A stretch of DNA of 64,000 nt from the NCBI RefSeq assembly GCF_007859865.1, contig NZ_SJPI01000002.1, forward strand, positions 764,721-828,720, given 5' to 3'. The position numbers and the translations under genes were made by a program. How positions within the stretch are numbered: position 1 is the stretch's first letter; each line of letters starts with the position of its first letter. Below are positions 53,529-61,588 of the stretch, piece by piece. This DNA is from Rubripirellula amarantea. Lineage in GTDB: Bacteria > Planctomycetota > Planctomycetia > Pirellulales > Pirellulaceae. The notes under the pieces are model-generated. The model was not told the origin of the DNA. It did no database searches and saw nothing but the letters and a program-made list of their open reading frames with translations.

Positions 53529-54965
53529 CTAAACGATTTCCGGGACTTCGTAGCCGCTACGATATTGCCGCTTGAGAAGCTCATTCGCTTGGTCGGAACC
53601 TTCACCCACGAATTGCTCGGTTTTCTGATCGAGCTTCAACATCGGGCTTAGCGAAATCTGTTCGTTGTCCAACTGAAGACCGTGCGCCTTTAGATGGGAA
53701 TCCATTTCGCCGAGCAGTTCGGTCCAACCTTCATGCGAAACTTCGTTGGCGGATTCCTTCGTAAAACGCTGGCCAGTTCGAGCAGCAATGTTCGCTAGGT
53801 TGCACCAACCGGTCGTATCATTTCCGACTTCGATTTCGGCATTCAACATCGAACGATCTTGTGCACGGACGGCGTCGATAAAGTTGGCTTGATGTTTGAT
53901 GTCACCGGCGCCTTTGAACGTTCGAATCACCTTGCCATCGTTGTCCGTAGCCACACCCTTACCGCGTTGGCCTTCGAAACGACCACCTTCGCAATACGCG
54001 ATGTAACCGCTGGCTGGACCGGGGTGACCGGCAACCTTTTTCGATCCGGGCTTAGCGGGCAAATTCGACAACCCAATTACCACCGGAATCGATCCGGTGT
54101 CAAAGAAGACGAAATGAACGTTCGGAGTTTGGCCAGCATCGTTGTAGGCCACTCGACCGCCGCCACCCAAAATGCGTTGGGGCAGCTTGACCGAATCTTG
54201 GAACACGTTGTTTCGCAGGTCATCGAGAACGTGAACGCCCCAGTTGCCCATTTCGCCACTGCCGGTGTTCCAATCCCAGTGCCAATCGTAGTGAAGCGAG
54301 TTTCGGTAGATCGGCTGATCCTGAGCCGGACCTAGCCACAAATCGTAGGCCACGTTCTTGTCAATATCGAGCGGAGTTTCGCGTTTGCCGATCGGCTGGC
54401 GAATGCCGAAACGATTGACCCGTGCGGACTCGATCTCGCCGAGAGCTTTTTCCTCGTGCAGAAATTTCTTGATCTCAGCCTGCATCGGATCGCTTCGTTG
54501 TTGCGTCCCGATTTGGCAAATTTTGTTGTACTTACGAGCGGCGGCGACGGTTTGGCGACCTTCCCATTGCGAATGGGATAGAGGCTTTTCGACATAAACG
54601 TCCTTGCCCGCTTCCATCGCCCAAATGGCCGCTAAGCAGTGCCAGTGGTTACACGTTGCAATCACGACGGCATCGACTGAAGGCGATTCGAGCAGCTTTC
54701 GCATGTCGGTGAATGTTTCAGCCTTGGGAAATCGCTGTTTCGCAAGTCCGACCCGAGACTCATCGACATCGCACAAGGCTGCGATGTTCGCTCCTTCGAC
54801 GGCTGTGAATTGCTTCATCAGCTCACCAGCACGCCCGCCACAACTAATGAAGCCCAGGTTCACTTCGTTCGCCGTTGACGACGCCATCACGCGTGGAGCC
54901 AAGGAAGTGGTCAATCCAGTAGCAGCAGAGGCCGCTAAAAAGGTGCGTCGATTCAGAGATTTCAT
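53529..54965 (-). CDS. Gfo/Idh/MocA-family oxidoreductase with twin-arginine leader
   Basis: NRRTFLAASAATGLTTSL is a Tat leader. The Rossmann motif GFISCGGRAGELMKQF, the EKP motif in VYVEKPLSH and the TGSGEMGNWGVHVLDDLRN block place it in the Gfo/Idh/MocA family, which uses NAD(P) on sugars. Length 478 is normal for the planctomycete secreted subfamily. The enzyme probably works in the periplasm on polysaccharide-derived sugars. It precedes the DUF1592 gene by 120 nt on the same strand. Confidence 0.9.
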   Translation of the reverse strand: MKSLNRRTFLAASAATGLTTSLAPRVMASSTANEVNLGFISCGGRAGELMKQFTAVEGANIAALCDVDESRVGLAKQRFPKAETFTDMRKLLESPSVDAVVIATCNHWHCLAAIWAMEAGKDVYVEKPLSHSQWEGRQTVAAARKYNKICQIGTQQRSDPMQAEIKKFLHEEKALGEIESARVNRFGIRQPIGKRETPLDIDKNVAYDLWLGPAQDQPIYRNSLHYDWHWDWNTGSGEMGNWGVHVLDDLRNNVFQDSVKLPQRILGGGGRVAYNDAGQTPNVHFVFFDTGSIPVVIGLSNLPAKPGSKKVAGHPGPASGYIAYCEGGRFEGQRGKGVATDNDGKVIRTFKGAGDIKHQANFIDAVRAQDRSMLNAEIEVGNDTTGWCNLANIAARTGQRFTKESANEVSHEGWTELLGEMDSHLKAHGLQLDNEQISLSPMLKLDQKTEQFVGEGSDQANELLKRQYRSGYEVPEIV

Positions 54966-55296
54966 GTCGGGTGGGATGTCTGAGGTAGGAGGTGGGATGG
55001 AGTACTATCCTAACACATCTGACACACCAGTTATCAGCATTTGTGGGGAAGTTTCCCGCCCATGACCATTTTGGCTCCTACCAATGTGTCCATCGACATC
55101 CCCAACCAATTCGGTACTGTTTCGCCAGATGGATTGTATGGGAATCCAGCCGACCGTTTTGGCGAAACACTCGACTCTCGGTTCCAAAATCATTGACGAG
55201 TGGTACGTCAGAGGGTGACAATGAAGCAAACGCAAGGAATCGTTTCCTCACCTTTTCTGAATTCCTCATTCATCACTTCTTCATCTAGGTTGTCCG
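54966..55296. other. 331-bp divergent intergenic region
   Basis: This region separates the Gfo/Idh/MocA gene and dcd. It contains a 9-bp inverted repeat, GTTTCGCCA (55119-55127) with TGGCGAAAC (55160-55168), loop 32 nt, function unclear. No small gene was supported. Confidence 0.55.
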
Positions 55297-55881
55297 ATGT
55301 TGCTTTCCGGTGACGAAATTCGCAAACGTCAAGAAAACCAGTGCCGGATCGAACCTTACCAGGAAGATCGCCTGAATCCGAACAGTTACAACCTGTCGCT
55401 TCACGACGAACTACTGATCTATGAAGAAGTCGTTTTGGACGCTGCTTCCCCCAATCGTTACCGCCGAATTTCGATTCCCGAGGAAGGTTTGACCCTGCAG
55501 CCAGGGATTTTGTACCTCGGCCGGACCGTCGAATACACCGAAACTCACGGGGTCGTTCCGATGATTCAAGGGCGAAGTTCGCTCGGAAGACTCGGATTGT
55601 TCATCAACCCCGGCGGCAGCGTCGGCGATGCGGGATACAAAGGCACCTGGACAATCGAAATGCACTGCGTTCAACCCGTGCGCATCTACGCCGGAATGCA
55701 GGTCTGCCAAATCTACTATCTGACGATTGAGGGTGAGTGCACGGAATACTGCAGCGAGAAGTATCAGAACAGTCGTGACATCCAACCGAGCCTGTTGTTC
55801 CAAGAGCTTGGCAATCCGGATGGCGATCGGCAACTCGAATTGAAATTCGAAGAGCTATTGCTGGGCGCCCAACAAACTTAG
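55297..55881 (+). CDS. dcd: dCTP deaminase
   Basis: The 194-residue protein has the trimer-forming motif QGRSSLGRLGLFI, the catalytic E121 in GTWTIEMHC, and the N-terminal MLLSGDEIRK start. It deaminates dCTP to dUTP (or dUMP in bifunctional relatives), supplying thymidylate synthesis. It stands alone between a divergent oxidoreductase and a convergent HD-GYP gene. The stop codon is within a 12-nt tandem repeat. Confidence 0.94.
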   Translation: MLLSGDEIRKRQENQCRIEPYQEDRLNPNSYNLSLHDELLIYEEVVLDAASPNRYRRISIPEEGLTLQPGILYLGRTVEYTETHGVVPMIQGRSSLGRLGLFINPGGSVGDAGYKGTWTIEMHCVQPVRIYAGMQVCQIYYLTIEGECTEYCSEKYQNSRDIQPSLLFQELGNPDGDRQLELKFEELLLGAQQT

Positions 55882-55902
55882 ATCACGTCCTAGATCACGT
55901 TC
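55879..55902 (+). repeat. 12-nt tandem repeat beginning at the dcd stop codon
   Basis: TAGATCACGTCC (55879-55890, opening with the stop TAG) is followed by TAGATCACGTTC (55891-55902), so the stop codon is duplicated in-frame; a degenerate third copy follows. Confidence 0.85.
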
Positions 55903-55981
55903 TCGGTCACCAACCACTTCTATCATTGGATCAGTGGTGGTTAAGACTTCCGACGTACCGTTCGTTACGGTGCGGGGCGAA

Positions 55982-57250
55982 TTAGGCCGCGCGGGCGCTT
56001 CTGATCCGAATCGTTTCGTCGTACTTTAAGTTGACGATAGCCGGTTTTGCGTCAAGCTTGTTTGGGTGCCACATTTCGATCGTTGGCTTCACGTACTCTT
56101 CGCCGCCGGTTCGCAAAACACGGCCGATGCATTCGTTGCTCAGGTTCACGAAGGTGCCAATCGGATGCAGCGATACAGTTTCCAGCAATGCTCGAACAGC
56201 GGCTGCATCGAACTTTCCCGACTGCATTTCGTTCAAGATCGCAACGTTGGCATAGTACCCCTGAATGGCAAGTCGGTGTCTTCGCTTACTTACCATGCCG
56301 ATAAACGCATCTGCCACCGAAGCAATCCGAGCCAAAGGATGAATCTGAGATTTGATCCGACCCCGCGGATAGCCACTGCCGTCACATCGCTCGTGAATTT
56401 GATACAGCACCAAGCGGGACAACTCGGGTAGCTCACCTCCAAACTTCGCCGAAATATCAATCGCTTTGACGGGATGGTTCGAAAGACGACGGATGGATCC
56501 ATGTGACAGCGGAGTTTTGATATCGAAGAACGCGGTTCCCACGGCCGACATCCCCACGTCGTGGATCAGACAGCCCAAGGCCAGATCCATCAAATGATTT
56601 TGGTCGAGACGCATTGTTAATCCGATCGCTAGTGCCAATGATGCCAAGTGCACGCCGTGCCGACTCGGGTAGTTGCAATCCGCCGGACTCGTCGCCAGGG
56701 CTACCAACGCATCAGGGTCTTCCACAAGACGCTCAATCAATTCGTGACAAGTGCCAACCAAGGGCTCTAATGACACAGTGTTGCTGTGCAAGGATTCCTC
56801 GAACACCTCCAAAGATGTTTGGATTCGGCGGTCGCTTTCTATTGCCCATTGTCGCTTAAGCTCGCTGCCGTAGGCCAAATCAATGGGTCGGTCAATCTGA
56901 GCTATGAGTGGATCATTGGTCTCTGGAATTTCTTGTGAAACCTGTTGGTCGTCAATCTTGTCATCGATGTACTCGGACATTTCATTGACCATGGTTGACT
57001 GCACGTAATCGAGCGCTGGTGGTACTTTCGTCCGGCGACCCTCCGATTCAAACGCCATGCATACCGCTAAGTCGCGTTCGCTCATCAACACCGAATCGAT
57101 ATGACGCTCTTTGAGTCGGTTGATAAATTCTTGAGTGACCGGAATGCCGGCCGACAGCAATTTCACTCGGTCATCGCGAGGATCCATGACCGGCGCAACG
57201 AGTGGAGTGCCCACCACCAAGAGGTCGATTGAAACCTGTTTACATTTCAC
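55982..57250 (-). CDS. HD-GYP domain phosphodiesterase-like protein
   Basis: The 422-residue protein has a partly divergent N-terminal region (DPRDDRVKLLSAGIPVTQEF), then an HD-GYP-type domain with YPSRHGVHLASLALAIGL, CLIHDVGMSAVGTAFF, YQIHERCDGSGYPRGR and IASVADAFIGMVSKRRHR. The HD and GYP motifs are present. It probably degrades cyclic di-GMP but lacks a receiver. It is a stand-alone gene convergent with dcd and unrelated in position to the 41727-46195 block. Confidence 0.85.
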   Translation of the reverse strand: MKCKQVSIDLLVVGTPLVAPVMDPRDDRVKLLSAGIPVTQEFINRLKERHIDSVLMSERDLAVCMAFESEGRRTKVPPALDYVQSTMVNEMSEYIDDKIDDQQVSQEIPETNDPLIAQIDRPIDLAYGSELKRQWAIESDRRIQTSLEVFEESLHSNTVSLEPLVGTCHELIERLVEDPDALVALATSPADCNYPSRHGVHLASLALAIGLTMRLDQNHLMDLALGCLIHDVGMSAVGTAFFDIKTPLSHGSIRRLSNHPVKAIDISAKFGGELPELSRLVLYQIHERCDGSGYPRGRIKSQIHPLARIASVADAFIGMVSKRRHRLAIQGYYANVAILNEMQSGKFDAAAVRALLETVSLHPIGTFVNLSNECIGRVLRTGGEEYVKPTIEMWHPNKLDAKPAIVNLKYDETIRIRSARAA

Positions 57251-57693
57251 GTCGCCGCGCCTGACAAAGAAATTGGATTAGACGTTTTGCCTACCGTGGA
57301 TTCATCGAAGTGGATGCGTGGTCGGAAAGTGTCCACTGCACGAATCGGGGGCAGTGTCGACTTCTTTGACTTGACATCTGAAAATGCCAGTGGCTATGAC
57401 GACGTACCCCACGCTCGGTTTCTTCGGCGTTTTGTAGGTGTTTAGGTTGGTAGATAGAATTTGAACGGCAAAACCGCTATTTCACGCTCGCAAAGGCTTC
57501 TCATTTGCCCTCATGGGTAACGTCTTGCACACAGGTGCGCTAAACGGTCCAGCCGTCAATCTTTGACAATCGCAACCAATTGATCGAAACATGACCCCGT
57601 GTTCTCTGTCCAAATCGAGGCTGTTGGGATAGACTAGTGACGAGTCAGGCGGAGAGTTTGTCCCTGTTGTTCATACGCGAAAAGCTAACATCC
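57251..57693. other. 443-bp divergent intergenic region with a possible small frame
   Basis: A plus-strand frame of 43 codons (57314-57445) reads smoothly with balanced composition (MRGRKVSTARIGGSVDFFDL) but has no ribosome-binding site or known relative, so I do not call it a gene. Otherwise I see no RNA or clear promoter. Confidence 0.5.
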
Positions 57694-57957
57694 ATGCGAC
57701 CTTTTGATTTGCCCAGTCGTTCTTTGCTCGTGACCTCCGTCGCGATCTCCTGCATTGCTAACGTGGTTTCGGCACACCCTGGACATGACACAGCGATCGT
57801 TTCCAGTGATCATCCGCTACATTCATTCGTCGAGCCTGCTCACTTCATCGGCCCCGTCGCTATCGCATCACTTGTGTTGATCGGTATCGCGGTCGCAACT
57901 ACCTATCGCTTTCGTCGTAACGAACGCAACAAGGTTGCCGTCCCAGTACGCAAGTAG
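57694..57957 (+). CDS. Small membrane protein with His-rich N-terminal region
   Basis: ATG 57694 gives 87 residues. An N-terminal signal-like helix (SLLVTSVAISCIANVVSA) is followed by HPGHDTAIVSSDHPLHSFVEPAHF, a histidine-rich stretch that could bind metal, then a membrane helix (PVAIASLVLIGIAVATTY) and a basic cytoplasmic tail. It resembles accessory proteins of metal transport only in general plan. A longer upstream frame is rejected. Function is unknown. Confidence 0.6.
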   Translation: MRPFDLPSRSLLVTSVAISCIANVVSAHPGHDTAIVSSDHPLHSFVEPAHFIGPVAIASLVLIGIAVATTYRFRRNERNKVAVPVRK

Positions 57958-58114
57958 GTTGCGAACGACAGCGCGGCGCTGGCCAATCTACCTAGTAAGT
58001 TTGGTCGTCGAAGATTGGTAGACACGATCAGGCCGTCGATCAGCGTCCCGGAATTAGCGGCGCGACGCGTATCAAACGCGGCATACTTCACCCGCCAATA
58101 ACGTTGCTACCAGT

Positions 58115-58183
58115 GCCGTGCAGGCACCTACGAGCGTTGCAGATGGCATGGCGGTTAAAGGTCCATGTTTTGGCCTGCACGGC
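58115..58183. other. Perfect 11-bp inverted repeat with 47-nt loop
   Basis: GCCGTGCAGGC (58115-58125) is exactly complementary to GCCTGCACGGC (58173-58183), and CATGG/CCATG pair within the loop. It may be an RNA structure or a terminator for the convergent genes. Confidence 0.5.
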
Positions 58184-58228
58184 GAACGTCGCGCTCGAAT
58201 CGACGATTGTGCCTCGAACATCCGAAAG

Positions 58229-58257
58229 CCTTCGCCCCAACTGATATGAGGCGAAGG
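58229..58257. terminator. 8-bp hairpin in the convergent region
   Basis: CCTTCGCC (58229-58236) pairs with GGCGAAGG (58250-58257) with a 13-nt loop, extended by a G-T and an A-T pair. It could terminate either gene. Confidence 0.45.
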
Positions 58258-58277
58258 TTATCTAACGGACTGAACTG

Positions 58278-58375
58278 GCGAACTCAGGCAAGTGAACCCA
58301 AGGTAGTGAACCCAGGCAAGTGAACCCAAGGTAGTGAACCCGAGCTAGTGAACCCAACCCAGTGAACTCAGTTAG
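58278..58375. repeat. Seven 14-nt tandem repeats ending at the oxidoreductase stop codon
   Basis: Units with the consensus GTGAACCCAAGGTA start at 58278 and every 14 nt thereafter (58292, 58306, 58320, 58334, 58348, 58362). The last unit covers the TAA of the minus-strand gene (58372-58374). Alternate units favour AAGGTA and AGGCAA endings, implying expansion of a 28-nt doublet. Confidence 0.88.
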
Positions 58376-60231
58376 GCCACTGGTTGCTTCATGAATTCAG
58401 TTTCGGCTGCGATGTCGCTACCATCTGGCACAGCATCGTTGTCGATATCGAACCATGCTTCGTCGAACTCTAAGTATCCGCTCTTACCTTCGGCGGCGTT
58501 CTTCAATGCGACGTTGGTGCCCAAGGCAATAACCGCATCGCCCATGGCGACTTCGGGGTAGCATCGCGGACGGTTTTCCTTATCAGGATTTCGGATGCAA
58601 TACGCCCAGTGTTCGATCTCTTCGCGATATCCGCGACTGACCGGGCCTGAATCGGCAGCTTGTGCCACGGGAGCGGTAAGGTCACCTGATGCACTGGTGT
58701 CGAGTGCATAGCCGCCGGCCTGTTTGGCAACGCCGACCTTGCTGCTGGTGTCACTGTTGCGATACAGCAGAACATCCGTCTCTTTATCGAGAACAAGAGT
58801 GCCCTTGGTGCCCATCACGACTTCGCCCCAACCACCAAATCCGTTGCCGTTAATCGACGAGTAAGTGACGACGACCTTCTTGTTCGGGTCGACGTCGTAT
58901 CCAGGAACCGGTTCAACTTGCTGCCAAGCACCATTCTTGAATTCGGACTTCGGATAGTTGGCGACGCGATCGTAGTAACCAACTCCGAACGTCGGATCGT
59001 ACTCTGGGCCAGGGAACTCGTACATGCAGTAGACGTGATCGCCCACGCTGCGATCCTTCGGCATGATGTGGCGTCCACCGACCGCATGCACTGACAAAGG
59101 ATGAACCTTCTTGCCATCGTCGCGAAGCGAGCTCAAGAAGATGCTCACCGCGTCAAGTTGGTGCGAACCAAGCTCGGCCATCAAACCGGCACCGGTCCGA
59201 TCGAACAATCGCCAGCGGTGCAGTTCTTCCATTGCGGTAAACACATCGTCACCAAGGCTGAAGTCTTTATAGCCGTGCTTCGACGGATCGACATCTTTGT
59301 CTGCGTCCCAAGCTTTGAACATCGCAATCTCTTGAAGCAAGCGGTTGCGTTCGTCTGGATCGCTCGTCTCTTCGAACTTTCTCTGGCGGTTCTTGATGTC
59401 GCCGAGAATCTTGTTGTACATCTTCCCGTTGGCCATCTTTTCGCCGCCCGGGATCGGCATCTTCCAACTATCAGCGCCCGGAACGTTGTCACGGTGCCAT
59501 TGAGCTCGAATGTGGTGAAGTTGTCCCAGCAACCCCCACTTGATCAGATTGATGGCGTTGTCGTATTTGACGTTGTAGTGACGTTGGTGACCGGTCGCCA
59601 AATGCAGAGGGTTGCCTGCGGGGTCAGTCAGCTCAGCCGCCATTCGCGACATCACTTTGCACTGAGCCACGTTGTGGGCCATCAGTTTTTCGGTCAACAC
59701 ATGCAAGCCGCGCTTCATTGCCTGAGCCGCGACGGGAGCGTGCAAGAATAGTGGCAATGCAATGATCACCGCTTCGATATCTGGATCATCCAGGCACGCC
59801 ATGATGCCGCCGTTGGATCCGTCGTAGACCTTCACGTTGCGTCGTGCTTCTGCTTCGTCTTTATAGCCAGCAACACTGATCAAGCCGGGACGACGTCCAA
59901 GCGCCGAAGGGGACGACCAATCGCCGTGAAAAGCGCGATGCTGACCAAAAGGCCGAATGTCGCAAATGGCTTTCACTTCGACGTAGTCAGGGTTGCAACC
60001 ACCGATCAACACGTTCCCTTCATCGCCGGTACCGATGACCGCGATGCGTACGGGCTTGTCGACCTTGCCGTAACCAAAATACGCCGCACCAAGACCAGCA
60101 CCAGTAGCGACACCACCGGCCACGATGCCGCGTAGGAAGTCGCGTCGGTTAACGTCGTAGTAACTGCCGATGGCGCTGTAGTAATTATGTTTGCCAACTT
60201 CGCGCTGGTCGGCGGAAAGTTTATCGACCAT
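58372..60231 (-). CDS. Large Gfo/Idh/MocA-family oxidoreductase with twin-arginine leader
   Basis: The 619-residue protein has a Tat motif NRRDFLRGIVAGGVATGAG (29-47), Rossmann IAVIGTGDEGNVLIGG and a family block GLMAELGSHQLDAVS. The usual EKP reads EKL in VLTEKLMAHNVAQ, a change at the catalytic region. Long inserts of charged residues (KILGDIKNRQRKFEETSDPD) make it larger than the 480-residue norm. It likely acts in the periplasm. It lies 70 nt after the DoxX gene on the same strand. Confidence 0.88.
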   Translation of the reverse strand: MVDKLSADQREVGKHNYYSAIGSYYDVNRRDFLRGIVAGGVATGAGLGAAYFGYGKVDKPVRIAVIGTGDEGNVLIGGCNPDYVEVKAICDIRPFGQHRAFHGDWSSPSALGRRPGLISVAGYKDEAEARRNVKVYDGSNGGIMACLDDPDIEAVIIALPLFLHAPVAAQAMKRGLHVLTEKLMAHNVAQCKVMSRMAAELTDPAGNPLHLATGHQRHYNVKYDNAINLIKWGLLGQLHHIRAQWHRDNVPGADSWKMPIPGGEKMANGKMYNKILGDIKNRQRKFEETSDPDERNRLLQEIAMFKAWDADKDVDPSKHGYKDFSLGDDVFTAMEELHRWRLFDRTGAGLMAELGSHQLDAVSIFLSSLRDDGKKVHPLSVHAVGGRHIMPKDRSVGDHVYCMYEFPGPEYDPTFGVGYYDRVANYPKSEFKNGAWQQVEPVPGYDVDPNKKVVVTYSSINGNGFGGWGEVVMGTKGTLVLDKETDVLLYRNSDTSSKVGVAKQAGGYALDTSASGDLTAPVAQAADSGPVSRGYREEIEHWAYCIRNPDKENRPRCYPEVAMGDAVIALGTNVALKNAAEGKSGYLEFDEAWFDIDNDAVPDGSDIAAETEFMKQPVA

Positions 60232-60301
60232 GAAAGGACACCTTAAGGGTGGGGAAATGTTGTGTGTTTAATAGTTTGATGCTGCGTCAATGGAAACGAG
60301 A

Positions 60302-61267
60302 TTATTCGTCGTCTCTATCCACCTCGGCTTCGCTACGTCGAACGAACAAATGAAGGAAATAGTCAAGTCCCGCAAAACGACCAGCTCCAGTGGAAGCAAG
60401 CACGAGACACGCCATGCATTCGATGAGTTGGTAATTTGACGATCCAGGTCCCGTCGTCGGTGGATACTGACTAAGGAACACCGATGCCAAGAATCCAGCG
60501 GCAGCAAGCGAGGCCAGCGGAGTCATGAATCCGATCAACAGGCACAAACCGACCGCCATGTCGAAGTAGGGGACGATACGATCGATGACACTCGTGTCGA
60601 TTTCCCCCGTCCGCGGCTTGATCATCTCAATACTAGAATTCGCAGCGAGCTGATCGTCGGTCGCGAGTGCTTGCTGGTCACCCTCGTAATTTTTCCAGAG
60701 CGTTTCGATCTGATCGAACGTTGGCTTAGCCTTACCCAACCACTCTCTACGAATCGTTTCTCGTTGTCCGCCCAAGCTATCCACTCCGTCGCGCAAACTT
60801 CGTTCGCCAGAATCGTTGTCGAGTTTCGCGATTCGTTGGCGACCGAGTTCAAACTCCTCTAGGTCACCTGCGTTCTCTGACACGATCCAATCGTATTGTT
60901 TGACTGCTTCGATGTAATTCAGGTTGGCCTTAGCCTTTTGCTCGTCGGTGAATCCGTAATGTTGGCTCACTTGATCGCGATAAAGCGCGAAGGTGTATTT
61001 GATGGCCTCCTTGTTCAACCGGTATTGACCATCGGCGTCCCAAACGAGGTTGCGATAGTGGTTCGCATAAGGACCCTGAGCGTTTGCGAAGAAAGGAGCC
61101 GCGGACCAGTTGCCCGCGTCTCGCTTATCAACGCCCTCGCTAAAGAAATGCCAACCTATAGTGAGCCGCAATAGCACAAGCATGACCATAGCAGTCATAC
61201 CGAGAAGCCGCGGCGAAAGGCCCCAGCCAACACTCAGACGGAGGGGGAACAACAGAAGCTTTCGCAC
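60302..61267 (-). CDS. DoxX-family membrane protein with about 160-residue extracytoplasmic insertion
   Basis: Helices 1 and 2-4 of DoxX flank a long insert. The first helix (MTAMVMLVLLRLTIGWHFFSEG) is followed from about residue 65 to 225 by a helical, charged region rich in Lys, Glu and Gln, then VPYFDMAVGLCLLIGFMTPLASL resumes the DoxX core. The family includes thiosulfate:quinone oxidoreductase subunits and redox-linked proteins. The insert probably lies outside the cytoplasm. It precedes a Gfo/Idh/MocA gene by 70 nt and is probably cotranscribed. Confidence 0.83.
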   Translation of the reverse strand: MRKLLLFPLRLSVGWGLSPRLLGMTAMVMLVLLRLTIGWHFFSEGVDKRDAGNWSAAPFFANAQGPYANHYRNLVWDADGQYRLNKEAIKYTFALYRDQVSQHYGFTDEQKAKANLNYIEAVKQYDWIVSENAGDLEEFELGRQRIAKLDNDSGERSLRDGVDSLGGQRETIRREWLGKAKPTFDQIETLWKNYEGDQQALATDDQLAANSSIEMIKPRTGEIDTSVIDRIVPYFDMAVGLCLLIGFMTPLASLAAAGFLASVFLSQYPPTTGPGSSNYQLIECMACLVLASTGAGRFAGLDYFLHLFVRRSEAEVDRDDE

Positions 61268-61588
61268 GAAGAAACGACCTGGCGATGGGAGGGGGAGGGA
61301 GGGAGGACCTGATTCCCTTAGCTTACACGAGAAACCGCAGACTGCACCACTATGGCAACTGAAAGCACGGTGGGTTTAAAAAAATTCGCCCCAGTCCGTT
61401 CGGTCATTCGAACCAGGCCATCGATCCACTCCAACCCGGTCGTGCCAATCGCGACCATCAGCCAACCGTGGACGGTGACGTAAGTCGGCGCGATCAAGTA
61501 GCCCGCAGCGGTGAAGTCAGCCGAAACGGTTGTTCGGCTAAGGACCATGGCAGAGGTAAATCGAGGTAAGTTTTAGGCAGGGCTGAGA
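61268..61588. other. 321-bp intergenic region with a possible small minus-strand frame
   Basis: A 76-codon frame on the minus strand (61318-61548, starting MVLSRTTVSADFTAAGYL) is hydrophobic in part and could be a small gene, but no ribosome-binding site or relative was evident. It must also hold the DoxX promoter. Nothing else stood out. Confidence 0.45.

Larger units (their letters stand above)
57958..58371. other. 414-bp convergent intergenic region with repeats and hairpins
   Basis: This region holds an 11-bp inverted repeat (58115-58183), a terminator-like hairpin (58229-58257) and seven 14-nt repeats (58278-58375) at the stop of the minus-strand oxidoreductase gene. No small gene was supported. 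Confidence 0.6.

Noticed and set aside
58278-58375. Possible CRISPR array
   Set aside because: Units are 14 nt, head to tail without spacers, and no cas gene is present in the window.
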